Assembly: GCA_000471925.1 (NCBI GenBank)
Contig: CP006668.1
Coordinates: forward strand, 806,001-870,000
Source of the DNA: Ralstonia pickettii DTP0602
GTDB taxonomy: Bacteria; Pseudomonadota; Gammaproteobacteria; Burkholderiales; Burkholderiaceae
Direction of reading: 5' to 3'
Length of the DNA: 64,000 nucleotides
Within the stretch, counting starts at the first letter, position 1; every line of letters begins with the position of its first letter. Under the pieces are notes generated by a model that did no database searches, had not been told where the DNA came from, and saw nothing but the letters and a program-made list of their open reading frames with translations. This document shows, one piece after another, positions 16,393-25,139 of this stretch. Both the position numbers and the translations under genes were made by a program.

Positions 16393-18354
16393 TCAGCCCA
16401 GCAGCGCGCGCCGCATAAAGCGCGAGATCGCCAGCTGCGGCCGGCCCTGCCGGGCGATGTTGTGCGCGGGATCGGTGAACAGCAGGCGGATCAGGCTGTG
16501 GCGCGCCGCCATGTCGGCATGCAGCGCGATGCCCAGCAACTGGCCGTCGCGGCGCACGATGCGGCAAGGAATCCATCCGGTCTGGCTGAGCCACAACGCG
16601 CCTTCGGTGCCGGCGCGGAAGGCGGGCGCCAGCGGCGTGGTGACGGCCACGCCGTTGCATGAGAGGTCCTTGGTGGTGACGCGGTACTCGCGCCCATCCA
16701 CGCGCAGCAGCGCCGCCGCGCGGTGCGGGAAGCGCTCTTCCTTGCGCGGGCGCGGCAGCTCCACGCAGACCAGGAACGACGCCAGGTACAGCATCAGCGC
16801 CACGCCGGTCCAGACCGTGTTGAAGGCCAGTCCTGGCGCATCGGGGTCGACCACCAGCGCGCGCCCCAGGCCCAGCGCCGACAGTGCCAGCATCCCGGCA
16901 TAGAGCGCGGCGAACTTGCCGTGGATCACCAGCTTCGAGCGGTCCAGCCCCTTGTTGGTGACCTTGAACGGCCGCCCGAACGGCTTGAACATCGCGCTGA
17001 CCAGCGATGCGGTCACCGCCAGCGACGCCACGATCTGCGTCACCTCGGTAAAGATAGGCAGCGCGCGCTGGCCGGTGATCCAGATGCTGTAGGCCCAGTA
17101 CGCCACCAGCGCCGGCAGGCCGTAAGCGAGAAACTGCAGCGGCTCGCTGTACAGCGTCGAGACCCCGAAATACCAGTACAGCAGTGGCCCGGCCAGCAAC
17201 ATCAGCGTGAACGGCCGCGAGAGCCAGTGCAGCAGGCCATGCACATAGTGCAGCCGCTGCACCGGGGTGTAGCCGCGTCCGCGCAGCGGCCCGTCCGCGG
17301 TCAGCGCCACCTGGATCGTGCCCAGCCCCCAGCGGCTGCGCTGGCTGATGTACTCGGGCAGGCCTTCGGCGGACAAGCCTACGCTCAGGCGTTCGTTGAG
17401 CCAGCGCGTGATATAGCCGTGCGGCAGCAGCCGGTAGGTCAGGTGGATGTCTTCGGTCACGGTGCCGGTGGGGAAGCCACCGATCAGCTCGACCAGGTCG
17501 CGCCGCACCAGGAACGAGGTGCCGATGCAGAACGCCGCGCCCCAGGCGTCCTTGGCCGGCTGCATCACGTCGAAGAAGGCGCGCTGCTCGTCGACCCAGC
17601 ATTCGGTGGCGCGCAGGTTGTACTGGATCGGGTCGGCGTTGTAGTAGAACTGGGGCGTCTGCACCACGCCCACGCGCGGGTCGTTGAACAGCCCCACGGT
17701 GCGCAGCAGGATGTTGCGGTGGGGCGCGAAATCGGCATCGAGCACCAGGATGTAAGGCGCGCCGCCGGCCTCGGCGCTGTGGCGCAGGCCGTTGTTGAGA
17801 TTGCCGGCCTTGGCGTGCGCGTTGTCCGGGCGCGTCACGTAGTACGCGCCCACGCTGTCGCAGAACTTGCGCAGCCAGTCACGGCGGGTGTCGTCCAGCA
17901 CCCAGACGCGGAAGTCGGGATAGTCGATCGCCAGTGCGGAGACGATGGTCTTCTCCAGGATCTCCAGCCCTTCGTTGTAGGTGGCGATGAAGATGTCCAC
18001 GCGCGGTACCTGCCCCGCGCGGCGCAGCGCAGCTTCGCCCGCATCGGCATCCGGCGAGTGGTTGCTGTTGCGCGTGAGCACCACGATCGACAGCAGCGTA
18101 TAGGCCAGCGTCATGCATTCGAACGCGAAGAACACATGCGCCCATACGCTAGTAAAGGTCATCTGCCAGTCCGGCAGCGTTTCCCTGACGCGCCACGTCA
18201 GGTAGACCACCAGCAGCAAGGCGGTGACGCCGCCGAACAGCACGCGGTCGGCGGGCCGGTCCTGGCGGCACATCAGCGCGAGCAATACCACCGCGAGCAG
18301 CACGCCGCCATTGATGACCAGCAGCGACTGGTTTTCGAGAAAGAGGGCGAACAT
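16393..18354 (-). CDS. Processive beta-glycosyltransferase (GT2, BcsA-like) with C-terminal PilZ domain
   Basis: 653 residues. Two N-terminal helices are followed by a GT2 domain with all processive-synthase motifs: VLDD (D154/D155), DAD (206-208), TED (300-302) and QRSRW (338-342). Several further helices include FKVTNKG (463-469), as in cellulose synthases. A PilZ c-di-GMP-binding domain ends the protein, with RxxxR at R537-R541 and DLSCNG at 563-568. This predicts an inner-membrane polymer synthase/translocator switched on by c-di-GMP. AAGGAGTGACG precedes the ATG. It starts 2 bp after the upstream gene's stop. No BcsB- or BcsC-like gene is present, so the product need not be cellulose; mixed-linkage beta-glucan is one possibility. 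Confidence 0.88.
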   Translation of the reverse strand: MFALFLENQSLLVINGGVLLAVVLLALMCRQDRPADRVLFGGVTALLLVVYLTWRVRETLPDWQMTFTSVWAHVFFAFECMTLAYTLLSIVVLTRNSNHSPDADAGEAALRRAGQVPRVDIFIATYNEGLEILEKTIVSALAIDYPDFRVWVLDDTRRDWLRKFCDSVGAYYVTRPDNAHAKAGNLNNGLRHSAEAGGAPYILVLDADFAPHRNILLRTVGLFNDPRVGVVQTPQFYYNADPIQYNLRATECWVDEQRAFFDVMQPAKDAWGAAFCIGTSFLVRRDLVELIGGFPTGTVTEDIHLTYRLLPHGYITRWLNERLSVGLSAEGLPEYISQRSRWGLGTIQVALTADGPLRGRGYTPVQRLHYVHGLLHWLSRPFTLMLLAGPLLYWYFGVSTLYSEPLQFLAYGLPALVAYWAYSIWITGQRALPIFTEVTQIVASLAVTASLVSAMFKPFGRPFKVTNKGLDRSKLVIHGKFAALYAGMLALSALGLGRALVVDPDAPGLAFNTVWTGVALMLYLASFLVCVELPRPRKEERFPHRAAALLRVDGREYRVTTKDLSCNGVAVTTPLAPAFRAGTEGALWLSQTGWIPCRIVRRDGQLLGIALHADMAARHSLIRLLFTDPAHNIARQGRPQLAISRFMRRALLG

Positions 18355-18356
18355 CG

Positions 18357-19712
18357 TCACTCCTTGTTGGTGGCGTTGGTCGCGGCTGAGGTGGAGGCGG
18401 CGACGGCCGGCGGCGGACAGGACGGTTCCAGGCAACCGCCCGGACGGAACGGGTTCCAGCGCGCCGCGGCCAGCACGGCCCAGGCGGTGGCGCCCAGGTG
18501 CGGCAGGTGGAAGTAGTAGAAGTCCTCCGTGGTCGAAGTGGGCCCGATCGACAGCCCGGTGCTGATGCGCGCCTCCGGCGTGGCGTAGAGCATCCCGGAA
18601 GGCGCGCGTTGCGACAGCAGCAACTGCCACAGCGGCTGCGCCTGCGGCGTGAGGCCGGCGGCCTGCAGTACCAGCGCGGCCTGTCCGGTGCCTTCGGTCC
18701 ACATGCCGTCGGGGCTGGCTTTGAAGCCGTAGCCGGCGCCGGCGCGATGGCGTGCGTCGACCCAGGCCAGGTTGCGGCGCCAGTCCTGCGGCGGATCGGG
18801 AATCGCGATCAGCGGCCACAGCACGGCATCCAGCGCGGAGGGGCCGTCGTTGGGCGCGCGGCCGTCGTCGTGCGTGCCGATGATGAAGCGGCCCTCGCGT
18901 GGCTGCCACATGGCGTTGACAAAGCCGCGCGAGCGCGCGGCGCCGTCGCGCCAGCGCGGATCGTTGCGCAGGCTGGCCAGCCAGCTGAAGGCCGCGTAGG
19001 TATCGACGTTGTGCTCGGTGGACTTCCAGCCCTGCCGCGTCTGCTTGGGTTCGTGGCCGAAGAAGCCGCCGATATAGCCCGCGGGGGCGCCATTGTCCGG
19101 CATGCTGCCATGCACCCAGCCCATCAGCGCGGCGGCGCCGTCGAGGTAGCGCGCGTCGCGCGTGGCCTCATGCACAGCCAGCAGCAGCAGTGCGGCCCAG
19201 GCCACGTTGCCGGTGGCGGTGCCGACCTGGTAGGCGTCTTCGAACCAGCGCTTGCTGGGATCGTCCCACCAGCCCGGCAGCGGTGCCGGGCCTGGCGGCA
19301 ACGCACCGGCGCGGTAGGCGTTGCGCAGGCGCGCGTCGCGGTAGTGCCGGTCCTGGCGCGTGGCCTGCAGCACGGCGTCGGCGATGCGGCGCGCTTCGGC
19401 CGGGCGCTTGCAGGCCACCAGCGCGATGCCGGCCAGGGCGTTGTCGTAGACGAAGGCGGCATTGCGCAGCGCCGGCGCCAGCGGTTCGCCGCCCGGCGCG
19501 GGCTCGTAGCTGCCGAGGAACAGCGGACCGTTGCCGGGTTCGCGGCTGACGCGCTCGGCCAGCGTCTTGCAGCCGTCGGCCAGCAGGGTTTGCTGCGCGG
19601 GTGGTGCTGCTGCCTGCGCCGCGGAAGCAGCGCGTGGCGCCACGGCAAGCAATCCGGCAAGCAGCACGCTTGCCGCGATCCTGGAGGGGCTATCAGGTAT
19701 TGGTCGTCGCAT
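18357..19712 (-). CDS. Secreted (alpha/alpha) barrel protein, putative polysaccharide hydrolase/lyase
   Basis: 451 residues with an N-terminal signal peptide (about 1-32, ending ASAAQA). The mature part is rich in Trp and Ala-helical segments spaced like a six-hairpin barrel (YDNALAGIALVAC; EDAYQVGTATGNVAWAALLLLAVHEATRDARYL; STEHNVDTYAAFSWLASL; WTEGTGQAALVLQ). I do not recognise a defined GH or PL family. Operon position between the HlyD protein and the PilZ synthase suggests a periplasmic trimming or quality-control enzyme, analogous in role to BcsZ or AlgL. That function is inferred. Confidence 0.7.
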   Translation of the reverse strand: MRRPIPDSPSRIAASVLLAGLLAVAPRAASAAQAAAPPAQQTLLADGCKTLAERVSREPGNGPLFLGSYEPAPGGEPLAPALRNAAFVYDNALAGIALVACKRPAEARRIADAVLQATRQDRHYRDARLRNAYRAGALPPGPAPLPGWWDDPSKRWFEDAYQVGTATGNVAWAALLLLAVHEATRDARYLDGAAALMGWVHGSMPDNGAPAGYIGGFFGHEPKQTRQGWKSTEHNVDTYAAFSWLASLRNDPRWRDGAARSRGFVNAMWQPREGRFIIGTHDDGRAPNDGPSALDAVLWPLIAIPDPPQDWRRNLAWVDARHRAGAGYGFKASPDGMWTEGTGQAALVLQAAGLTPQAQPLWQLLLSQRAPSGMLYATPEARISTGLSIGPTSTTEDFYYFHLPHLGATAWAVLAAARWNPFRPGGCLEPSCPPPAVAASTSAATNATNKE

Positions 19713-19741
19713 CAGGGGGTCTCCCGTGCCTGCGCGTGCCA

Positions 19742-21130
19742 TCACGACAGCGACGCGCGCAGTTGTCCCAGCCAGCTCTGGTTCAGCGTCACGCGCGCCC
19801 AGCGACCCATGCCGCAATGCCCCGACGATTGCTGCGGGCTCGACGCGTTCGCGGCGGACACCACGCCCGATGCGCTCGCCTTGCCCGGCAGCTTGTCCAG
19901 CGGCCGGTCGAGCTTGGCGATCACGTAGATCTCGTTCTTCTCGATCGGCGGGAACGGCACGAAATAGCGGGCCTGGTCGCCATCGGGCGCACGCGGCAGG
20001 ATCTCCGCCACCGATGCCGGCAGCGCCGCGGGCAGGCCATCGACCTGTACATTCAGCCGCGCACCGGGCAGCAGGCTGTCGCTGAGGCTGCGCGGGAACA
20101 CCGCCACCACGCGCGTTTGCGCGCAGTTGCTGGTGCGGGCCAGCGTGGCGCCGGCCGCCACGCGCATGCCGGGCTGCGCGATCAGGTCTTCGACGGTGCC
20201 GGGCTCGGTCGAGCGGATCTCGAGGTTGGAAAGCCGGTCGATGCGTTCCTGCTCGGTGGCGAGCAGCTGGTCGACCGACTTGCCATACGCTTCCAGCTGC
20301 TCCAGTTCCGCGGTCAGCTGCGCGGACTCGGCGTTCAACACCTGGCGCCGCTGCGACAGCGCGGCGCTGGGGCTGTCCGTGGAAGAGGTATAGACCTTCT
20401 TGCGCGACGCCTCGCTCTCGCCGACGGCGTTGTCGAGTTCGGCCTTGGCCGCGGCCTTGGCGTTGGTCAGCATCGACAGCTGGTAGCGCGAAGCGTTGGT
20501 ATAAGCTTCGCTGACCGCGCCAGCCCATTGCATGCTCTGGTTGCGGTTGACCACTTCCTCTTGCTGGTCTTCCTGCGCCTTGGCCGATGCCAGGCGCGCT
20601 TCCAGTGCGCGCACGCGCGCCCCATGCTCGCGTTGCGCGGCGCTGTTGTAGCGCTGCAGGTCCTGCTCGGTCGCGGCCAGCAGCCGGCGGTTGCTTTCGA
20701 GCTTTGCCTTGGCGGAATCGTAGCGCTGCTGGTTGTCGAGCTTCTTGCCGGTCAGCTCGACCAGCAGCGAGCGGTCGATGTTCGGGTTCTGCACCATCAT
20801 CAGCGGCTGGTTGGCGGTGAACGGCTGGCCGGCAGCGATCTTCTGCTGCATCACGATGCCTTCGACTGGCGAAGTCACCAGGCTCACGGGACTGTTGACC
20901 ACGGCGCGTTCCGACGAGCGCGTGAACACATTTGGAAACATGATCGTGAGCACTGCCCACACGATGAACAGCACCACGCCGTATCCGGCCATGCGCGGCA
21001 CGATGTGCCACAGTGGCACCGCCACGGGCTGCTTGCGTTCCACCAGTCCCTCGCCCTGGGACTGGCGCGCGGCTGGCGCCGGCGTCAGCAAGTGTTGTCT
21101 GGGTGGCGGGTTGTTGCGCTGGTCGGCCAT
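19742..21130 (-). CDS. HlyD-family periplasmic adaptor (membrane fusion protein)
   Basis: 462 residues: a cytoplasmic N-terminus, one transmembrane helix (about 47-66), a biotinyl-lipoyl-like half (SPVEGIVMQQKIAAGQPFTANQPLMMV), a long coiled coil (about 120-300) and the returning lipoyl half (LEIRSTEPGTVEDLIAQPGMRVAAGATLA). Overall it resembles Alg44's periplasmic part or BgsB-type proteins of beta-glucan systems, without a PilZ domain of its own. CGGAGAACAACACC precedes the ATG. As first gene of the operon it would link the inner-membrane synthase to the TolC-type exit duct. Confidence 0.85.
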   Translation of the reverse strand: MADQRNNPPPRQHLLTPAPAARQSQGEGLVERKQPVAVPLWHIVPRMAGYGVVLFIVWAVLTIMFPNVFTRSSERAVVNSPVSLVTSPVEGIVMQQKIAAGQPFTANQPLMMVQNPNIDRSLLVELTGKKLDNQQRYDSAKAKLESNRRLLAATEQDLQRYNSAAQREHGARVRALEARLASAKAQEDQQEEVVNRNQSMQWAGAVSEAYTNASRYQLSMLTNAKAAAKAELDNAVGESEASRKKVYTSSTDSPSAALSQRRQVLNAESAQLTAELEQLEAYGKSVDQLLATEQERIDRLSNLEIRSTEPGTVEDLIAQPGMRVAAGATLARTSNCAQTRVVAVFPRSLSDSLLPGARLNVQVDGLPAALPASVAEILPRAPDGDQARYFVPFPPIEKNEIYVIAKLDRPLDKLPGKASASGVVSAANASSPQQSSGHCGMGRWARVTLNQSWLGQLRASLS

Positions 21131-21168
21131 GGTGTTGTTCTCCGGCTAGCAAATCAAAGGCTTCCCCG

Positions 21169-21204
21169 CCGGCTGTGCGCTGCGCACGCCGGACGAGATT
21201 TTTT
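21169..21204 (+). terminator. Terminator-like hairpin, oriented against the HlyD gene
   Basis: CCGGC+GTGCG (one bulged T between) pairs with CGCAC+GCCGG over a 3-nt loop. TTTTTT at 21199-21204 follows on the plus strand. No plus-strand gene precedes it. It would stop antisense transcription, or, as its complement, form a stem 38 nt before the HlyD start codon in the operon leader. Confidence 0.45.
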
Positions 21205-21635
21205 CCAAGCAAGCGGGTGGCCTCGCGCTAGGGCAGTCGCGCGATGCCCGGCTTGCATGTCCCCAACTCAGCTTGTTGTCTGCAGCACGCGCGATGTGGC
21301 GGGATGCCGTATCGGCGCACTTTGCGGTCGGACCGCGTTGCGGTCCGTGGATTTGCCCGCCTCTATGCGAGCAGCGTTGAACAATGGCCAGGACACAAGC
21401 CCTGGCCAAGAAATGGCAGCCCGCTGACGCAAAGACTGATGCACTCAGGCCACCGCAGGTGAGTTAAGGCTAGACAAGTGCCCCGTCGCTTGCTGTAAAA
21501 ATGTGTAAGGGGAGGCTGTAGCACTGCTTAACACGGCAGTAAGATTGCAGGCGGCACGCAGCGATGTGCCGTGCCTTCTGCGGCGTGCTTGCCGGCTTAC
21601 GCAATGTTGCGGAGTGTTGTGAATGGCGCAAATGT

Positions 21636-21666
21636 CGCCAATGTCGCAATGATTGCGACATTGGCG
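21636..21666. repeat. Perfect 31-bp palindrome
   Basis: CGCCAATGTCGCAAT, a central G, then ATTGCGACATTGGCG: 15-bp arms with no mismatch. It lies 10 bp beyond the stop codon of the leftward MFS gene. No T-run follows in either direction, so it may be a protein-binding site or a rho-type end structure. A partial extra copy (AATGTCGC) lies just left of it. Confidence 0.7.
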
Positions 21667-21676
21667 ATGATGCCGG

Positions 21677-23143
21677 TCAGTTGTCGGCGGAGAGCGGCGG
21701 TGCGATCTGTTCCAGCGGACGGCGTTCGGCATCGATGCCGAAGCGCAAGGCCAGCAGCCCGGCCACGATCACCAGTGCCGCGCCGATGCCGTAGCCCACC
21801 CCAACCGCTTCGCGGCTGCCGCTCTCGATCAGCATGCCGAACAGCAGTGGTGCGATAAAGCCGCCGGTGCCGGTGCCGACTGCATAGAAGACGGAGATCG
21901 CCAGTGCGCGCATCTCCAGCGGGAACACTTCGCTGGCGGTGAGGTAGGCCGAGCTGGCCGCCGCTGAAGCGAGGAAGAACACGCCCGACCAGCACAGCGC
22001 CTGCGAGCGTGCATCGAGCCAGCCTTCGACAAAGGCCCAGCCCGTCAGCGCCAGGCCGATGCCGGACAGCACGTAGGTCGCGGCAATCATGCGCCGCCGC
22101 CCGACGCGGTCGAATAGCGGCCCGAGCAGCAGCGGCCCCGCGGCATTGCCCAGCGCAAAGGGGAAGATGTACAGCGCCACGCGCCCTTCGGGCACATGAT
22201 AGAAGCGCGCCAGCACCAGCGCGTAGGTGAAGAAGATGGCATTGTAGAAGAACGCCTGCGACACCATCAGCGCCAGCGTGATGGTGCTGCGCACGCGGTA
22301 GCGCCGCACCAGCAGGCGCATGACTTCGCCCACGCCGGGCGCGGCGCGCCTGCGCATGGCCACCGCGACGCAATCGGGCGCCACTGGCGGCAGGGTGCCG
22401 TGGCGCGCGCGCACCTCGGCCTCGATCGCGGCGACCACGCGCTCGGCCTCTTCCAGCCGGCCGTGGGTGGCGAGCCAGCGCGGGCTTTCCGGCACGTGCT
22501 TGCGCACCAGCACGATCGCGACCGCAAGCACCGCGCCCAGCGCAAAGCACGCGCGCCAGCCCCATACCGGTCCCAGCACGCGCGCATCGAGCAGCACCAG
22601 GCTCAGTCCCGCACCCAGCGCCGCGCCCAGCCAGAAGCTGCCGTTGATGGCCAGGTTCACGCGCCCGCGCACGCGCGCGGGGATCAGTTCGTCGATGGCG
22701 GAATTGATCGCCGCGTACTCACCGCCGATGCCCAGGCCGGTCAGGAAGCGGCACGCGGCAAAGAAGTAAAAGTCCGGTGCGAACGCGGTGGCCAGCGTTG
22801 CCACCATATAGACCGCGAGCGTGGCCAGGAACAGCCGCTTGCGTCCGAGCCGGTCGGCCATGCGGCCAAACACCAGCGCACCGATCACCGCGCCCAGGAT
22901 GTAGAGCGAGCCGGTCCATCCCACCTGCGTCGCGGTCAGCGCGAGCGTGTCCGGGCGCTCCAGCACCGCGCCGACCGAGCCCACCAGCGTGACTTCCAGC
23001 CCGTCGAGCACCCACGCGACGCCCAGCGCGATGGCTACGCGCCAGTGCCAGCGCGACCATGGCAGGCGGTCCAGCCGCCCGGGGATGTCGGAGCGGAAGG
23101 CGGTATCGAGGGGGAGGGTAGCGAGGGCGCTGTCGGTCGGCAT
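21677..23143 (-). CDS. MFS transporter (sugar-porter/AAHS-like)
   Basis: A 488-residue, 12-helix MFS carrier with the family signature GRMADRLGRKR after helix 2 and its second-half counterpart GPLFDRVGRRR. PESPRWL in the central loop is typical of the sugar-porter and aromatic-acid groups. ATG 23143 is used; a TTG two codons earlier is also open. TATACT lies 7 bp before the ATG, so the transcript may be nearly leaderless. It is 46 bp downstream of the TRAP permease gene. Substrate unknown. Confidence 0.82.
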   Translation of the reverse strand: MPTDSALATLPLDTAFRSDIPGRLDRLPWSRWHWRVAIALGVAWVLDGLEVTLVGSVGAVLERPDTLALTATQVGWTGSLYILGAVIGALVFGRMADRLGRKRLFLATLAVYMVATLATAFAPDFYFFAACRFLTGLGIGGEYAAINSAIDELIPARVRGRVNLAINGSFWLGAALGAGLSLVLLDARVLGPVWGWRACFALGAVLAVAIVLVRKHVPESPRWLATHGRLEEAERVVAAIEAEVRARHGTLPPVAPDCVAVAMRRRAAPGVGEVMRLLVRRYRVRSTITLALMVSQAFFYNAIFFTYALVLARFYHVPEGRVALYIFPFALGNAAGPLLLGPLFDRVGRRRMIAATYVLSGIGLALTGWAFVEGWLDARSQALCWSGVFFLASAAASSAYLTASEVFPLEMRALAISVFYAVGTGTGGFIAPLLFGMLIESGSREAVGVGYGIGAALVIVAGLLALRFGIDAERRPLEQIAPPLSADN

Positions 23144-23189
23144 CGCCAACCAGTATAGGCGCCCAGGATAAGCGTGCCTGCTGCGTGCC

Positions 23190-25139
23190 TCAGCGGTACA
23201 GCACCGTGGGCAGCCACAGCCCGATGCCGGGGAACACGTACAGCAGCACCAGCGCGATCAGCTGGATGCCCATGAACGGCAGCATGCCCAGGAAGATCTG
23301 GTTCAGCGTGACATGCGGCGGCGCCACGCCCTTCAGGTAGAACGCGGCCATTGCCACCGGCGGCGACAGGAACGCGGTCTGCAGGTTCAGCGCCACCAGC
23401 AGGCCGAAGAACAGCGGATCGATGCCGAAGTTGTCCAGCAGCGGGATAAAGATCGGCATGAAGATGATGATGATCTCGGTCCATTCCAGCGGCCAGCCGA
23501 GCAGGAAGATGATCACCTGCGCCAGGATCATGAACTGCACCGGCGACAGGTTCAGCGACAGCACCCACTGCTCGACCAGCGCCTGCCCGCCCAGCAAGGC
23601 GAACGCGGCCGAGAAGATCGACGAGCCCACGAACAGCCAGCACACCATGGCGCTGGTCTTGGCCGTCAGCAGCACCGATTCCTTGACCACGCGGAAGTTC
23701 AGCTGCCGGTACGCGGCCGCCAGCAGCGCGCCGCCCAGCGATCCCACCGCCGCCGCTTCGGTCGGCGTGGCCAGCCCGAACACGATCGAGCCCAGCACCG
23801 CTAGGATCAGCAGCGCCAGCGGGAAGAACGACGCCAGCAGCATCTTGAAGATTTCCAGCCGCGCGAAGCTGAAGCGCCAGTAGAAGTACAACAGCACAGC
23901 AGCCACCACGGCCAGCGTGATCCAGAACCAGCGCGGCGCAGAGACCGCGGCGGCCTGCGGGGCAGGTTGTGTCCCGGCTTGCGCGGCGTCCGGCGCCGCG
24001 GGCGTGGCGGGTGGCGTCGTTGCGGCGGGGGCAGCCGGTGCGGCCGGTGCAGGGACCGCACCGGCGGCCGGCGCCGGCGCTTCTTCCATCGGCGGCGCCT
24101 GCAGGTCGTCCAGCGCCGCGCTGCTTTCCTCGGCGCCGCCGAGCGACAGCGGCGATTCCACGGCGATGCTGGCGGCGGGCGCTGTGACCACCTCGTAGAT
24201 CGTGCCCATCACCACCGCCACCGCCAGCGCCGGCAGCAACACGATGCCGAGCTGGCGCGCGAACTCGCCGGTCGGCACGTCTGCGTTGCGTGGCCCCTTG
24301 AGCGTGCGCATCATGCCGGCGCCCAGCGCGGGCAGCGCATGCGTGGCGCCGCCGGCTTCCAGCGTGCGCGCCAGGGGTGGGAGCGGCACCACGCGTTCGG
24401 CTTCCGGCAGCGGCGGCGCAAGCGCGGGCTTGAGCTTGGCCAGGATCAGGATGTAGAGGATATAGAGGCCGGTCAGCATCAGCCCCGGGAAGAACGCGCC
24501 CGCATAGAGCTGCACCACCGACACGCCCGCGGTGGCGCCATAGACGATCAGCAGCACCGACGGCGGGATCAGGATGCCCAGGCAACCACCCGCCGTGACC
24601 GCGCCCGCCGACAGCGCCGTGTTATAGCCCGCACGCAGCATCGCGGGGAAGGCCAGCAGCCCCATCAGCGTGACCACCGCGCCGACGATGCCGGTGGCGG
24701 TCGCAAAAATCGCGCAGGTCACCAGCGTGGCGACCGCGAGCGAGCCGGGAATCCACGCCAGCGCCAGATGCAGGCTGCGGAACAGCTTTTCGATCAGGTT
24801 GGAGCGCTCGACCAGGTAGCCCATGAACACGAACAGCGGGATCGAGATCAGCACGTCGTTGGTCATGACGGCGTACGCCCGCTGCACCATCAGGTCCAGC
24901 GTCTGCTGCACCGCGATCTCGGGGTTGGCGTGGCGATAGGCCAGCCAGGAAAACAGCACGCCCATGCCCATCAGCGTGAACGCGGTGGGGAAGCCCAGCA
25001 TGATCGCCACCACGATCAGCGCCAGCATCAGCAGGCCAAGATGCCCGTTGGTCCAGTCTGACGGCGCCGGCATGAACCAGGCCACGATGCCGACGATCAG
25101 CACCATCAGCGAGACGCCGAACCACAGTTCCTTCCTCAT
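23190..25139 (-). CDS. TRAP transporter large permease (DctM type) with a long Ala/Pro-rich insertion
   Basis: 649 residues, against about 430 for ordinary DctM. The N-terminal half (to about 240) and C-terminal half (from about 440) carry the standard DctM helices (MTNDVLISIPLFVFMGYLVERS; GGCLGILIPPSVLLIVYG; GLATPTEAAAVGSLGG; LNLQTAFLSPPVAMAAFYLKG). Between them is an insert with a helix near 295-312, an Ala/Pro-rich linker (about 320-402) and another helix (404-420). It overlaps dctQ by 4 bp (ATGA). With DctQ and DctP it would import an organic acid driven by sodium or proton gradients. Confidence 0.9.
   Translation of the reverse strand: MRKELWFGVSLMVLIVGIVAWFMPAPSDWTNGHLGLLMLALIVVAIMLGFPTAFTLMGMGVLFSWLAYRHANPEIAVQQTLDLMVQRAYAVMTNDVLISIPLFVFMGYLVERSNLIEKLFRSLHLALAWIPGSLAVATLVTCAIFATATGIVGAVVTLMGLLAFPAMLRAGYNTALSAGAVTAGGCLGILIPPSVLLIVYGATAGVSVVQLYAGAFFPGLMLTGLYILYILILAKLKPALAPPLPEAERVVPLPPLARTLEAGGATHALPALGAGMMRTLKGPRNADVPTGEFARQLGIVLLPALAVAVVMGTIYEVVTAPAASIAVESPLSLGGAEESSAALDDLQAPPMEEAPAPAAGAVPAPAAPAAPAATTPPATPAAPDAAQAGTQPAPQAAAVSAPRWFWITLAVVAAVLLYFYWRFSFARLEIFKMLLASFFPLALLILAVLGSIVFGLATPTEAAAVGSLGGALLAAAYRQLNFRVVKESVLLTAKTSAMVCWLFVGSSIFSAAFALLGGQALVEQWVLSLNLSPVQFMILAQVIIFLLGWPLEWTEIIIIFMPIFIPLLDNFGIDPLFFGLLVALNLQTAFLSPPVAMAAFYLKGVAPPHVTLNQIFLGMLPFMGIQLIALVLLYVFPGIGLWLPTVLYR
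23934..24182 (-). repeat. Low-complexity Ala/Pro-coding stretch inside the DctM gene
   Basis: Codes for residues about 320-402 (PAPAAGAVPAPAAPAAPAAT and similar). It is flexible-linker-like and separates two extra membrane helices of the permease. Confidence 0.75.

Larger units (their letters stand above)
21131..21676. other. 546-bp non-coding region upstream of the exopolysaccharide operon
   Basis: No gene is evident. The region is unusually rich in inverted repeats: a 10-bp stem at 21169-21192 followed on the plus strand by T6; GGACCGC-gtt-GCGGTCC (21330-21346); TGGCCAGG-N8-CCTGGCCA (21385-21408); and a perfect 31-bp palindrome at 21636-21666. It should contain the operon's promoter and long leader. 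I cannot place a -10/-35 pair with confidence. Confidence 0.6.

Noticed and set aside
14567..17602. Single 1011-residue protein covering the outer membrane lipoprotein and part of the synthase gene
   Set aside because: The first 415 codons are an out-of-frame reading of the PilZ glycosyltransferase. The real start is the lipoprotein signal at 16357.
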